Numbered from the stretch's first letter, positions 44,170-53,823 are shown. The stretch is DNA of 64,000 nt from Virgibacillus necropolis (GCF_002224365.1 NZ_CP022437.1:1116001-1180000), one strand, 5' to 3'. Numbers and translations are program-made. Notes: a model not told the origin generated them from the sequence alone.

Positions 44170-44865
44170 ATGCTCCAAGCTGAGAAAATATCGAGAAAAA
44201 AAGTATCTGAGATTGTTGTTGAGCAAATTGAAGGATGGATTCGTTCTGGTAAAGTTCAACCCGAGGAGAAGCTGCCTTCTGTTAGAGAATTATGTGACAT
44301 GTTTGAAGTCGGACGCTCCGCAATGCGTGATGCTTTAACAACTTTAAAAGGAAGAGGGCTTGTTGATGTGAGGCATGGCGAAGGAACGTTTGTGTGCCGA
44401 ACTGAAACCACTCACCTGCTTCCTGACGTGCTGCTCTTTAGAAAAAGCGACATCAACGAACTTTATCAAGTTCGCAAAATTTTAGAGGTTGGTATCGTTG
44501 AAGTGGCTGCGGTAAATGCGACGTCTTATCAACTTGAGCATATGGAAGAAGCATTGGGTGAATTATCAAAGGCCAAAACAGTAAAGGGCTGGGAAGCGGA
44601 CTATCAATTTCATCAAGTGATTGCAGAAGCATGTGGTAATGTTATATTAATTGATTTAATGGAAGCGGTTTCATCAACGATGAAAAAAGGAATTATGGAT
44701 TGCCATCGAATCATTTTGTCAGACGAGAAACTAACATTCGATGTTTTAGGGCAGCATGTCGCTATCTATGAAGCTATAAAAGCAAGTGATCCGACAAAAG
44801 CGCGTGAAGCGATGTTACGCCACCTTACTTTTGTTGAAGAACTACTTAACAGTCACTTGCAATAA
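44170..44865 (+). CDS. GntR/FadR-family regulator (glycolate operon)
   Basis: A 231-residue regulator. The winged helix (LCDMFEVGRSAMRDALTTLK and VDVRHGEGTFV, residues about 38-76) is followed by an FCD domain with YQFHQVIAEACGN near 139. It lies directly before glcE on the same strand and resembles the LutR-like protein at 36359 in build, which suggests an old duplication. By position it is the glycolate-responsive repressor or activator of glcEFD. Confidence 0.85.
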   Translation: MLQAEKISRKKVSEIVVEQIEGWIRSGKVQPEEKLPSVRELCDMFEVGRSAMRDALTTLKGRGLVDVRHGEGTFVCRTETTHLLPDVLLFRKSDINELYQVRKILEVGIVEVAAVNATSYQLEHMEEALGELSKAKTVKGWEADYQFHQVIAEACGNVILIDLMEAVSSTMKKGIMDCHRIILSDEKLTFDVLGQHVAIYEAIKASDPTKAREAMLRHLTFVEELLNSHLQ

Positions 44866-44870
44866 CTGCT

Positions 44871-44901
44871 GCGGGAAAAGGAACCTGTCCCTATGTCCCG
44901 C
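44871..44901. repeat. Short palindrome before glcE
   Basis: GCGGGAAAAGGAACCTGTCC followed by CTATGTCCCGC, a full unit whose outer arms GCGGGA and TCCCGC pair. It lies in the leader of glcE and could attenuate or stabilise the transcript. Confidence 0.6.
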
Positions 44902-44924
44902 AAAAATCAAGGGGGTACTGCAAC

Positions 44925-46241
44925 ATGATTTCTGTAGATTTAGAAGGGGTTTTGCCAAAAGAACAAGTGAAACATAACGAGGAAGAAGGGCATCCGCTTG
45001 GCAACGGTGGAATTCAAATTATTGAGGCCCATTCCGAAGAGGATATTTCGAAAGTACTCGCTTATGCAAACAAACAAGATAAAACGGTCAATATTGTTTC
45101 AGGTGGAACAAAGCGAGGGTACGGCGGGGCTATCGAACAAGCGGATATTTTATTATCGCTTGCAAATTACAAAGGTATTGTGGAGCATTCAGTTGGTGAC
45201 CTGACATTGACGGTAAGACCTGGAACGACGTTAAGCGAAATTACCGATGAATTGGGTAAACATGGGCAGCGTATCGCATTTGACACCTCTTGGCCTGCAA
45301 TGGCAACGATTGGTGGCATTGTCTCAAGCAATGACAGTGGAGCGAAACGACTGCTTTACGGTTCTGCAAGAGATCTGGTTATCGGTACTAGAATTGTATA
45401 TCCGGACGGAAGAGTTATCCGTACGGGTGGTAAAGTTGTGAAAAACGTGGCGGGCTATGACATGAATAAGCTTTTTATCGGTTCAATGGGAACACTTGGT
45501 GTTATTAGCGAAATCACGATTAAATTACGCCCACTCCCGAAATATGAGGGTTTGTCGCTTTTGCATTTCCCTATAGGCAGTGAACAGGCTATTCGTGAAT
45601 TTTCTGTGCTAATTCTCGACTCTATGATGGAACCGGTCTCTCTTGAAATTTTAACCCCATCTATCGCTGAAAAAATGACTGGCAAACGTCATTATACACT
45701 TGCGATTGCATTTGAAGATCGAGAAAATGCTGTCCTTGATCAGGAGAAATGGATAAGGGAACACTTGCCAATCGGCGTCCGGCATTCAGTGCTACATGAA
45801 GAAGAGGCAAGACAGTGGTGGGAAAAGTTCCGACATTTCGGTCCTAATGGCTACAATGATGACAAGAGTGGTGCAGAAATACAAGCAGCTTTGAAAATTG
45901 GAAGCAATAACTTAGATGTGCTTATTAACTTGCTAGCAGCTGACAATCTTGCTGATGATTATCATGTTTCGATTGAAGGGCATGGTGGCCTGGGACATGG
46001 TATTTCGAAAGTTTATGTAAAAGGGTTTCCCGAAGATATTGTTTCTTATAGTAAAGCACTAAGGACAAAGGTAGAAGAAAAGCGTGGATATGTCGCGTGT
46101 ACACATTTGCCATTTGCACTAAGAGAAGCGGTTGATGTTTGGGGAGAAAAACCGGGGTATTTTGCTTTATTAGAAGGCATTAAACGAATAAACGACCCGA
46201 AGAAAATCCTAAACCGCCAACGTTTTGTAGGAGGTATATAA
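44925..46241 (+). CDS. glcE: Glycolate oxidase FAD-binding subunit GlcE
   Basis: A 438-residue FAD-linked oxidase. The FAD_binding_4 domain spans residues about 25-200, with VSGGTKRGYGG near 58, ATIGGIVSSNDSGAKRLLYG near 126 and GGKVVKNVAGYDMNKLF near 166, wording specific to GlcE rather than GlcD. With GlcD and GlcF it oxidises glycolate to glyoxylate at the membrane. The gene order here is E-F-D, unlike the usual D-E-F. The length is above the E. coli form (350), owing to a longer C-terminal part. Confidence 0.9.
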   Translation: MISVDLEGVLPKEQVKHNEEEGHPLGNGGIQIIEAHSEEDISKVLAYANKQDKTVNIVSGGTKRGYGGAIEQADILLSLANYKGIVEHSVGDLTLTVRPGTTLSEITDELGKHGQRIAFDTSWPAMATIGGIVSSNDSGAKRLLYGSARDLVIGTRIVYPDGRVIRTGGKVVKNVAGYDMNKLFIGSMGTLGVISEITIKLRPLPKYEGLSLLHFPIGSEQAIREFSVLILDSMMEPVSLEILTPSIAEKMTGKRHYTLAIAFEDRENAVLDQEKWIREHLPIGVRHSVLHEEEARQWWEKFRHFGPNGYNDDKSGAEIQAALKIGSNNLDVLINLLAADNLADDYHVSIEGHGGLGHGISKVYVKGFPEDIVSYSKALRTKVEEKRGYVACTHLPFALREAVDVWGEKPGYFALLEGIKRINDPKKILNRQRFVGGI

Positions 46242-46243
46242 AA

Positions 46244-47626
46244 ATGAGTGTGGATGAAAATAGGTTGAAAAACTTATTGAACAATCAAAAAAACGATGCT
46301 CCTTGTCAAACGAAAACGCTAGGAAACTATCTTTGGGACGATATTCCTGATGAAAATAAATGGGCAGACTGTGTTCACTGTGGTATGTGCCTGGAGGCTT
46401 GTCCGACTTATCAAGAAACAGGTGAAGAACAACATTCACCAAGAGGTCGAGTTTATCTAATAAAAGCCGTTGCGGAAGGCAAAATTGGTGTTAATGAAGC
46501 TTTTTCCAAGCCCGTTTTTGATTGTCTTGATTGTCGGGCTTGTGAAACAGCATGCCCAGCAGACGTCCAAGTCGGTGGTCTGATTGAAGAAGCTCGTGGA
46601 CAAATTCGTCAAGCGATGCCTTTAACTGGTTTTACTGGTGCCCTTAGCAAGACAGTTTTGAATGGCTTTTTTCCGTATCAGAATCGTATGAATACGCTTG
46701 GCAGTTTAATGAGATTTTACCAAAAAAGCGGTGTACAACGTGTAGTAAGAAAAACCGGCTTGTTAAATGTAATGCCAACACACTTGAAAGATATGGAATC
46801 CATTCTCCCGAAAGTCGGTAAACCTGTACTGGGAAGATATCCAGAAGTCGTTCCAGCTGAAGGCGAGACAAAACAACGGGTTGGAATGTTAACTGGCTGT
46901 GTCATGGATGTCATGTTCAGTGACGTTAACGAAGCGACTATTCGCGTTCTCACACATAACGGGTTTGAAGTTGGCCTTCCGAAACAACAGGGCTGCTGTG
47001 GTGCTCTTCATATTCACGCTGGCGAAAGAGAAACAGGGAAAAACCTTGCGAAACAAAATATTGAAGCGTTTAAGGATTACGATAAAATACTTGTGAATGC
47101 TGCAGGATGCGGATGTGCGCTTCAGGAATACCATGAACTATTCAGACAAGATCCAGAAATGCTACCTTTAGCAGAGAAGTTTTCGGCGAAAATTGAGGAC
47201 GTTTCTAAGTTTTTGTATGACAATAATTTTAAACGTCCAAAAACAGAAGTTAAAACAAAAATTACGTACCATGACGCGTGTCATCTAGCTCACGGCCAAG
47301 GTATACGCTTTGAACCCCGTCAACTTTTAAAAGAAATTCCAGGTGTTGAAATGGTCGATTTACCTGATGCAGATAGATGCTGTGGAAGTGCGGGTATCTA
47401 CAATCTCACACATCCCGAGATGGCAGGAAAACTTCTTGAACGTAAGATTGATGATATTCCTGACAACGTTGAAATGGTTTCGATGGGTAATCCAGGTTGC
47501 ATGCTTCAAATCGCGATGGGTGTTGAAAAACATGGTAGAAGTGAAAAAGTTGTCCATACCGTGCAACTGCTTGACTTAGCTTATGAAAAAGAAAAAAAGG
47601 AAGCTAGCAATCTAGTGAAATCATAG
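46244..47626 (+). CDS. glcF: Glycolate oxidase iron-sulphur subunit GlcF
   Basis: A 460-residue protein with two N-terminal 4Fe-4S motifs (CVHCGMCLEACPTY near residue 45 and CLDCRACETACPADV near 95). Two CCG domains follow (CCGALHIHAG near 250 and CCGSAGIYN near 382). It takes electrons from the GlcD/GlcE flavins and passes them to the quinone pool. The start lies 2 bp after glcE with GGAGG overlapping the glcE end, so it is translationally coupled. Confidence 0.93.
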   Translation: MSVDENRLKNLLNNQKNDAPCQTKTLGNYLWDDIPDENKWADCVHCGMCLEACPTYQETGEEQHSPRGRVYLIKAVAEGKIGVNEAFSKPVFDCLDCRACETACPADVQVGGLIEEARGQIRQAMPLTGFTGALSKTVLNGFFPYQNRMNTLGSLMRFYQKSGVQRVVRKTGLLNVMPTHLKDMESILPKVGKPVLGRYPEVVPAEGETKQRVGMLTGCVMDVMFSDVNEATIRVLTHNGFEVGLPKQQGCCGALHIHAGERETGKNLAKQNIEAFKDYDKILVNAAGCGCALQEYHELFRQDPEMLPLAEKFSAKIEDVSKFLYDNNFKRPKTEVKTKITYHDACHLAHGQGIRFEPRQLLKEIPGVEMVDLPDADRCCGSAGIYNLTHPEMAGKLLERKIDDIPDNVEMVSMGNPGCMLQIAMGVEKHGRSEKVVHTVQLLDLAYEKEKKEASNLVKS

Positions 47627-47645
47627 TAAAAAGGAGGTGGAAGGC

Positions 47646-49103
47646 TTGTTTGTAAAAAAACGTAAAAAGCAAAAACCAGATGCTGTTGTTCAACAATTAA
47701 TCAATGTTGTTGGCGAAAGTGAAGTTCTTTATTTGAAAGAAGATCTCATTTCATATGAATGTGACGGTTACACGATGTCAAAAGGGATGCCAAGGGCGGT
47801 TGTGTTTGTAAACAATGCAAAACAAGTTTCTGAGATTGTGAAACGATTAAACAAAGAAAAGATCCCTTATATTGCACGCGGGGCAGGAACAGGGTTAAGT
47901 GGAGGAGCAACTCCGTTCGGCGGTGAAGTCTTAATCAGTCTGGTTCGGATGAAAAAAATGCTTCACGTCGATTTGGAAAATAGAAAAGCAGTTGTAGAGC
48001 CTGGCTACGTTAACCTAAAGTTGACACAATCTATTTCAGATAAAGGGTACTATTACGCGCCAGACCCTTCAAGCCAGTATGCATGTACAATCGGCGGTAA
48101 TGTTGCTGAAAATGCGGGTGGTGCGCACTGTTTAAAATATGGTGTAACGACGAATCATATTTTAGGACTTGAGATTGTTCTTCCGAGTGGTGAAATCGTA
48201 GAAATTGGAGAAGAAGGGGTTCCTGATCGCCCAGGATACGACTTGCTCGGCCTCTTGACGGGATCAGAAGGAACACTTGGCATTGTGACCAAAATTACCG
48301 TGAAAGTTTTAAAAAATCCTGAAGGTAAGAAAACCGTTCTTGCTTATTATGATGACATTAATGATGCGAGCCAAGCTGTTTCAGAAATTATTTCTGCAGG
48401 TATCATTCCAGCGGCGCTTGAAATGATGGATTCTATCGCCATTGAAGGAGTGGAATCAGCTGCTTATCCAGTTGGGCATCCGCGAGACATTGCTGCATTC
48501 CTGCTAATTGAAGTTGATGGAATTGCAGCTGGGATTGACGCTCAAATCGACGAAATTCTTACTGTATGCAAAAGAAACAATGTGCGTGAGGTAAAAGTAG
48601 CAAAGGATGAAGCAGAGCGTGGACTTTGGTGGGCAAACCGTAAGATGGGCTTTGGTGCAATGGGGGCAATTTCTCCGGATTACCTCGTTCAGGATGGTGT
48701 TATTCCTAGAACACGCTTGCCTGAAGTGCTTGCAAGAATTTCTGAAATCAGTAAAAAGTATGAGCTTCGTATTGCGAATATTTTTCATGCAGGCGATGGG
48801 AATCTTCATCCGCTTATTTTGTTCGATGCTAGTATTCCTGGTCAAAGTGAGCGTGCTTCAAAAGCGGGTTCTGAATGTTTGAAGGCTTGTGCGGATGTTG
48901 GTGGTTCGATTACTGGTGAACACGGTGTGGGGATTGAAAAGTCAGCTGAAATGCGTTTTATCTTCAGTGACGAAGAAATGGCGGCACAAACCGATATACG
49001 TGCTGTATTTAACCCAGAAAACCTATTAAATCCAGGGAAATTATTCCCTAGTCCTGGTCGTTGTGTCGAAGTTAAACAAGGGACAGTGGGGACAGGAACC
49101 TAG
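47646..49103 (+). CDS. glcD: Glycolate oxidase catalytic subunit GlcD
   Basis: A 485-residue FAD-linked oxidase. PYIARGAGTGLSGGATP near residue 76, the CTIGGNVAENAGGAHCLKYG segment near 146 and NIFHAGDGNLHP near 380 are the GlcD marks. A final GEHGVGIEK segment and LNPGKLFP complete the family pattern. The TTG at 47646 is chosen because AAGGAGG ends eight bases earlier; a GTG at 47637 overlaps that site. The last eight codons and the stop (GTVGTGT region) are encoded by a short GGGACA repeat, so the C-terminus has been rewritten by repeat insertion. Confidence 0.9.
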   Translation: MFVKKRKKQKPDAVVQQLINVVGESEVLYLKEDLISYECDGYTMSKGMPRAVVFVNNAKQVSEIVKRLNKEKIPYIARGAGTGLSGGATPFGGEVLISLVRMKKMLHVDLENRKAVVEPGYVNLKLTQSISDKGYYYAPDPSSQYACTIGGNVAENAGGAHCLKYGVTTNHILGLEIVLPSGEIVEIGEEGVPDRPGYDLLGLLTGSEGTLGIVTKITVKVLKNPEGKKTVLAYYDDINDASQAVSEIISAGIIPAALEMMDSIAIEGVESAAYPVGHPRDIAAFLLIEVDGIAAGIDAQIDEILTVCKRNNVREVKVAKDEAERGLWWANRKMGFGAMGAISPDYLVQDGVIPRTRLPEVLARISEISKKYELRIANIFHAGDGNLHPLILFDASIPGQSERASKAGSECLKACADVGGSITGEHGVGIEKSAEMRFIFSDEEMAAQTDIRAVFNPENLLNPGKLFPSPGRCVEVKQGTVGTGT

Positions 49104-49155
49104 TCCCATTAATATAACTGTTATGCGGGACAGGGAGCCTGTCTCTATGTCTCGG
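49079..49155. repeat. Two short palindrome units between glcD and the FAH gene
   Basis: Unit one (GGGACAGTGGGGACAGG and onward to AGTCCC, 49080-49107) covers the glcD end. Unit two (CGGGACAGGGAGCCTGTC, then TCTATGTCTCGG, 49126-49155) lies before the next ribosome site. Both can fold into hairpins. Confidence 0.6.
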
Positions 49156-49169
49156 AAGGAGTGAAGACA

Positions 49170-49934
49170 ATGAAGTTTGCTAGATTTAAAAAACAAACGG
49201 AAGAAACAGTTTTGCAAGGAATCGTAACGGAAAACGGTATAAAGCAAATTGAAGGAGACATATTTTCTGATTGGAAATACACGGATATAATACACAACAT
49301 GGAAGAGTTAGAAATATTGGCACCGCTTACACCTCGTCATGTAATTGGTATCGGTGCAAACTATGTCGGTAAAATAGATGATTTACCTTCTGTATTGCCT
49401 GATATTCCTGTATTTTTTTATAAGCCGATTTCCTCTGTTATTGGGAGTGGGAAACCCATTGTTATCCCAAGTACAGTAGAAGAAGTGAAATTCGAATCAG
49501 AGCTTGCAGCAGTGATCGGCAAACGTGCAAGGAACATTTCTGAAGAAGAGGTAACAGACTACATTTTTGGCTATACGGTCGCCAATGATGTAACGGCGCC
49601 GCAATTTTTCCATGAAGCTGGACATTGGATGGTAGGAAAGTCATTTGATACGTTTACTCCGCTTGGCCCATATATCGAAACAGAACTCAATCCTGATGAA
49701 ATCAAAGTTGAAGCATACTTAAATGGTGACAAGAAGCAGGACAGCACAACAACGCTTATGATTGTTTCCATGAGAAAGATGATTGCTTATTTATCCAGCG
49801 TGATGACACTGGAACCTGGCGATGTTATTTTAACTGGCAGTCCACTTGGTGCCGAAATGATGAAAGGTGGTGATGAAATCATCTGTGAAATTGCTGAAAT
49901 TGGTGGGCTTCGTAATCCTGTAAAACAAGGTTGA
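49170..49934 (+). CDS. Fumarylacetoacetate-hydrolase-family protein
   Basis: A 254-residue protein with a short N-terminal domain and the FAH barrel. Metal ligands are in FESELAAVIG near residue 110 and VANDVTAPQF near 139, and the ending ILTGSPLGAEMMKGGDE is typical. Family members are 2-hydroxyhepta-diene-dioate isomerases, acylpyruvate hydrolases or oxaloacetate tautomerases. No aromatic pathway is near. In a glycolate-glyoxylate-malate island, a role on an oxo-dicarboxylate such as oxaloacetate is attractive but unproven. The start at 49170 has GAAGGAG upstream. Confidence 0.82.
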   Translation: MKFARFKKQTEETVLQGIVTENGIKQIEGDIFSDWKYTDIIHNMEELEILAPLTPRHVIGIGANYVGKIDDLPSVLPDIPVFFYKPISSVIGSGKPIVIPSTVEEVKFESELAAVIGKRARNISEEEVTDYIFGYTVANDVTAPQFFHEAGHWMVGKSFDTFTPLGPYIETELNPDEIKVEAYLNGDKKQDSTTTLMIVSMRKMIAYLSSVMTLEPGDVILTGSPLGAEMMKGGDEIICEIAEIGGLRNPVKQG

Positions 49935-49940
49935 TTTTAT

Positions 49941-49988
49941 ATAACAATATTTTCTGTGCTTGTTATGGACAGACATGAATATTGTTAT
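49941..49988 (+). other. Hairpin between the FAH gene and the permease
   Basis: ATAACAATATT and AATATTGTTAT form a perfect 11-bp AT-rich stem without a good T-tract. It may stabilise or attenuate the message entering the permease gene. Confidence 0.45.
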
Positions 49989-50024
49989 TTAAAATAATAA
50001 AACTTTTTACAAGGGGGATTTAAA

Positions 50025-51788
50025 ATGGGTACTGGAACATTAGCTATTCTGGCGTTACTTCCGATTGTTGTTGTTGCTGTTTTCCTAGTCGGTCTTAAAT
50101 GGCCAGCAAGTAAAGCGATGCCGCTTTCTTATATCGTCGCTGTATTACTGGCACTTTTTGTTTGGGATGTAGCATTTCCAAAAGTCGCCGCTGCGTCTGT
50201 TCATGGTTTGATTGTTGCTGTTACGCTTTTATTCATTATTTTTGGTGCAATTTTACTCTTGAACACACTTCAAGAAAGTGGAGGGCTTCACACCATTCGT
50301 CGTGGTTTTACGGATATTACACCAGACCGCCGTATTCAAGTAATTATCATTGCATGGCTTTTCGGTTCATTTATTGAAGGATCGGCAGGATTTGGTACAC
50401 CTGCTGCTGTAGCAGTTCCGTTATTGGTTGGACTTGGTTTTCCGCCAATGGCTGCAGTTGTCAGTGGTATGATTATTCAAAGTACACCGGTATCATTTGG
50501 GGCAGTTGGTACACCAATGATTGTAGGTGTAGGTACAGGAATTGAGCCGCTTGCCCAAATTACCGATGTTTCAGCTTTCGTATTTGGTGTTGCTGGGAAA
50601 GTGGCTTTGCTCCATGCTATTGCAGGACTGTTAATCCCACTATTTGTAGTCGCTATTATGACAAGGTTTTTTGGGAAAAATAAATCATTCCGAGAAGGCC
50701 TTGCGGTATGGAAATTTGCAATATTTGCATCTTTAGCGATGACAATACCGTATCTTATCGTTGCACAAACATTAGGACCTGAATTTCCTTCTATGATTGG
50801 TGGTTTGGTTGGGCTAGCGATTGTCATTCCAGCTGCTAAAAAAGGGTTCCTCATGCCAAAAGAAGATGAGATCTGGGATTTTGAGGCGAAAGATCGCTGG
50901 GATCCAACATGGACTGGTCGTGTTGAACTTAAACATAGCGATATTTATGCAGGCAAAATTAGTATGATGCGTGCATGGTCCCCATACATTTTGATTGCTG
51001 TTCTTTTACTCATTTCAAGATTAACCGTTGTTGGAGAATGGCTTAAAGCAGGCAAGATCACGATTCCAAATATTTTTGGAACGGAAATCTCTTCTGGCTG
51101 GGACATTCTTTACTCGCCAGGCTTCATTTTTATCGTCGTTTCGGTATTTACGTACTATATGCACGGAATGAAGGGGCAAGAGTTTGCTCGAGCATGGAAA
51201 GATTCCGGTAAAACAATGATTGCTGCTGGTTCGGCTCTTGTCTTTACTGTTCCAATGGTGCAAGTATTTCTTAACTCAGACGGCGGGGCAGCTGGATATG
51301 AGGAAATGCCAATTGTACTCGCAGATGGCGTCGCAAATATAGCGGGTTCTATGTATCCATTTTTTGCAACGTTTATCGGTGGAATTGGTGCGTTTGTAGC
51401 TGGTAGTAACACCGTCAGTAATATGATGTTCTCACTTTTCCAATATGGGGTAGGCGTGCGTATTGGTACCGACCCGACTTGGATGGTTGCACTTCAGGCG
51501 GTCGGTGGTGCAGCTGGCAACATGATCTGTGTGCATAACGTTGTTGCTGCGTCAGCCGTTGTTGGTCTTGTAGGAAAAGAAGGGCATGTTATTCGTAAAA
51601 CGCTTCTTCCGTTTATCTATTACGCACTGTTGATAGGTTCTATCGGTTACTCGATTATGTGGACAGCTGAAAAAGGAATTTTCAACATCGGGACGATTAT
51701 CGCGGTTATTATTTGGGCGATTGTCTTTTACTTAATTGCGACGAACAAAAAGCGTTTAAACGCAATTGAACGCGACGTCGCTTCATAA
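50025..51788 (+). CDS. LctP-family permease, probable glycolate/lactate uptake
   Basis: A 587-residue carrier. GSFIEGSAGFGTPAAVAVPL near residue 111, STPVSFGAVGTPMIVG near 150 and AVGGAAGNMICVHNVVAA near 492 are the LctP/GlcA marks. It is longer than the permease at 34684 because of extra loops and a C-terminal segment. As the last gene of the glc operon it probably brings in glycolate, while the first permease serves the lut genes. Assignments could be swapped, since the family often carries both acids. Confidence 0.88.
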   Translation: MGTGTLAILALLPIVVVAVFLVGLKWPASKAMPLSYIVAVLLALFVWDVAFPKVAAASVHGLIVAVTLLFIIFGAILLLNTLQESGGLHTIRRGFTDITPDRRIQVIIIAWLFGSFIEGSAGFGTPAAVAVPLLVGLGFPPMAAVVSGMIIQSTPVSFGAVGTPMIVGVGTGIEPLAQITDVSAFVFGVAGKVALLHAIAGLLIPLFVVAIMTRFFGKNKSFREGLAVWKFAIFASLAMTIPYLIVAQTLGPEFPSMIGGLVGLAIVIPAAKKGFLMPKEDEIWDFEAKDRWDPTWTGRVELKHSDIYAGKISMMRAWSPYILIAVLLLISRLTVVGEWLKAGKITIPNIFGTEISSGWDILYSPGFIFIVVSVFTYYMHGMKGQEFARAWKDSGKTMIAAGSALVFTVPMVQVFLNSDGGAAGYEEMPIVLADGVANIAGSMYPFFATFIGGIGAFVAGSNTVSNMMFSLFQYGVGVRIGTDPTWMVALQAVGGAAGNMICVHNVVAASAVVGLVGKEGHVIRKTLLPFIYYALLIGSIGYSIMWTAEKGIFNIGTIIAVIIWAIVFYLIATNKKRLNAIERDVAS

Positions 51789-51824
51789 CGGGGAAAGGGG
51801 AATGGGGTACAGTTCACCTGTCCC

Positions 51825-52226
51825 TCATGTCCCATCCCACTGCATCCGAATTGCTTTTCTTGCTAACCGGTCTGCATGTTTATTACTCTTTTCAGGTATC
51901 CATTTAATAAAAAAGTACGGAAAATGGCTTGCATCTTCCCTAATTTTCGCAAGCAAGGGAAGAAAGGTTTGGTTTTTTGTGAAATCTTTTTCAATCACAT
52001 CAACTACCAACTTTGAATCCGACCGGAATGATAGAATTTGCCCCAGAAAAGATTCCCTGCAAATTTCCAATGCTTTCATAACAGCATGAAATTCAGCTTC
52101 ATGGTTGGACATCTTTGCCAAAGGAATTGAGTATTCATATATTTTTCCACTTGCTTTTATATAAATCCCAGCTCCACTAGTTCCTGGATTACCACTTGAT
52201 GCCCCATCTGTATAGACTTCAATCAA
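51825..52226 (-). CDS. RNase HI-like protein
   Basis: A 133-residue RNase H fold protein. The four catalytic acids lie in YTDGASSGNPG near residue 5, NHEAEFHA near 40, FRSDSKLVVDV near 68 and NKHADRLARKA near 117. This is the compact YpeP/YpdQ type seen in Bacilli, which acts on RNA in RNA:DNA hybrids or may be inactive. The TTG at 52226 follows GGGAG; a longer reading to 52289 would overlap the promoter (TTGGCA, 16 bp, TATACT at 52262-52289). The last residues and stop (GT and TGA) come from a short repeat. Confidence 0.82.
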   Translation of the reverse strand: MIEVYTDGASSGNPGTSGAGIYIKASGKIYEYSIPLAKMSNHEAEFHAVMKALEICRESFLGQILSFRSDSKLVVDVIEKDFTKNQTFLPLLAKIREDASHFPYFFIKWIPEKSNKHADRLARKAIRMQWDGT

Positions 52227-52261
52227 TGTTTTTGTGCTCCCTTTTTTGAGGATAGTACTAG

Positions 52262-52289
52262 AGTATAACAGGTTTGTTACTTTTGCCAA
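52262..52289 (-). promoter_or_regulatory. Promoter of the RNase HI-like gene
   Basis: On the minus strand, TTGGCA and TATACT are separated by 16 bp. It sits 36 bp before the chosen start and thereby helps to reject the longer reading frame. Confidence 0.5.
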
Positions 52290-52370
52290 CTGTCTTTGTT
52301 AAACTAGATAAACAACAAAGTCAAAATCATCTTGATAAACTTGGAATCTTTCAATAGGTGGAAAAGGAAA

Positions 52371-52396
52371 GGTGGGACAAGGAACCTGCCCCACCC
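52371..52396. repeat. Short palindrome at the end of htpX
   Basis: GGTGGGACAAGGAACCTGCC followed by CCACCC pairs its outer arms (GGTGGG/CCCACC). It lies 6 bp beyond the htpX stop and may be its terminator. It is the last copy of this family in the window. Confidence 0.6.
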
Positions 52397-52402
52397 ATGA
52401 AT

Positions 52403-53314
52403 TTATCGTTGTTCTAGCCGCTTAATTCTTTCATCTATATCGGGATGAGATGAAAAGAGTGAGATCATCCCGCCTTTTCCATTTATTTTCATTGTTTGGA
52501 TTGCTGAATCGTCGGTACGGTCATTAACACGAGCACGACCTACGTGATTTTTCAAAGAACGCAGAGCATGGGCCATTTTGTCGCGACCAGCTAGATCTGC
52601 GCCACCACGGTCGGCATGGTACTCTCGATGACGTGAGTACGCACTGACGACAATACTTCCCAGAATTGAGAATAAAATTTGGAAAATAATAATCGCTGCA
52701 AAACGGACAATCATTTCCATCTCAGAACGCACAAACCGCGATACGATAATTGCTGCGATTCTTGAGAAAAAGACTACGAACGTGTTGACAACACCTTGCA
52801 GCAACGTCATGGTTACCATGTCACCATTCGCAACGTGAGCTACTTCGTGGGCAATGACGCCTTCAACTGCATTATCGTCTAAGTTATTCAATAACCCTGC
52901 TGAAACAGCAACGAGGGAGCGTTTTTTTGAAGGGCCTGTCGCAAATGCATTAACTTCGGGAGACTGGTAAATCCCAACCTCTGGCATATGGACTAATCCA
53001 GCTGCACGGGAAAGTCGATGAACCTTTTCAATCACTGTACGTTCATGTGCGGATAATTGATCGTTTGGATTCAGGACTTTGACCTTCATCATTTTCTTTG
53101 CAACAAAGCGTGATATTGCCAGCGAGAAGAATGAGCCGATGAAACCTATGAGTATACTGAATACCATTAACGAACCATAATTAATCCCTAAACCGGGACC
53201 ATTATTTTCAAACGTACCGCTAATACCAGTATAAGTTGTTATTAGTGACCAGACGATTACAATTGTCGCCATTACTAGAATGTTTGTTAATATAAAAAGA
53301 AATATTCGTTTCAT
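52403..53314 (-). CDS. htpX: Membrane protease HtpX
   Basis: A 303-residue M48-family zinc protease. Two N-terminal membrane segments (about 4-24 and 38-60) are followed by the catalytic [14 protein letters not shown] motif (HEVAH near residue 160), two further membrane segments and the third zinc ligand region [14 protein letters not shown] near 232. It degrades damaged membrane proteins. It starts with ATG after GGAGGCAAATGA. The gene is monocistronic. Confidence 0.95.
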   Translation of the reverse strand: MKRIFLFILTNILVMATIVIVWSLITTYTGISGTFENNGPGLGINYGSLMVFSILIGFIGSFFSLAISRFVAKKMMKVKVLNPNDQLSAHERTVIEKVHRLSRAAGLVHMPEVGIYQSPEVNAFATGPSKKRSLVAVSAGLLNNLDDNAVEGVIAHEVAHVANGDMVTMTLLQGVVNTFVVFFSRIAAIIVSRFVRSEMEMIVRFAAIIIFQILFSILGSIVVSAYSRHREYHADRGGADLAGRDKMAHALRSLKNHVGRARVNDRTDDSAIQTMKINGKGGMISLFSSHPDIDERIKRLEQR

Positions 53315-53511
53315 TCATTTGCCTCCATTTCAAAATGTACCCCTCTATTTTAACACGATTGTACTTGGATAGAGAAGTATGTTGGATTATCTAATACTTT
53401 GTTAATTTTGTTGAAGGAATAGATCAGCTATATTCCTAATGGGAAATCTTCTTTATACAATGATTAACTTGATAGAAGTAAAAAAGTTCATCTTATATTC
53501 GGGGAACAACG

Positions 53512-53669
53512 TTATAGAGGATGTTCAAAAAGTCACCAAATGATAAACGGCGAATCTCTTCGTTACTCGGTTTTTCTGGTCCTCACGTATTAAGGGCATA
53601 CGTTCCGGTCCTCAAAACTATCGTGCCTCGACCTTCTTGTTTCTAATTCGGTGACTTTTTGAACACACA
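53512..53669. repeat. 158-bp inverted-end repeat, copy 2
   Basis: Ends TGTTCAAAAAGTCACC and GGTGACTTTTTGAACA are perfect inverted repeats. It differs from the copy at 22982-23139 at only about ten positions, so both moved or were copied recently. It lies between htpX and moaA. The rest of 53315-53823 shows only a terminator. Confidence 0.8.
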
Positions 53670-53680
53670 TTTAGAGAGTA

Positions 53681-53720
53681 GAGAGAAAAGGTAACAGGAT
53701 AGTCTGAGTTACCTTCTCTC
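53681..53720. terminator. Terminator after moaA
   Basis: GAGAGAAAAGGTAAC and GTTACCTTCTCTC pair with a two-base bulge. The flanks are T-rich on the plus strand; on the minus strand the tract is weaker. Confidence 0.6.
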
Positions 53721-53823
53721 TTTATTACTGTTTCACAAGAATACGGGGAAATCTACGTCTCATTTACTGTAACAGCCCTCTATCAACCAGGAAGGTGTAG
53801 GTATTGGTCAAATTCATATGAAG

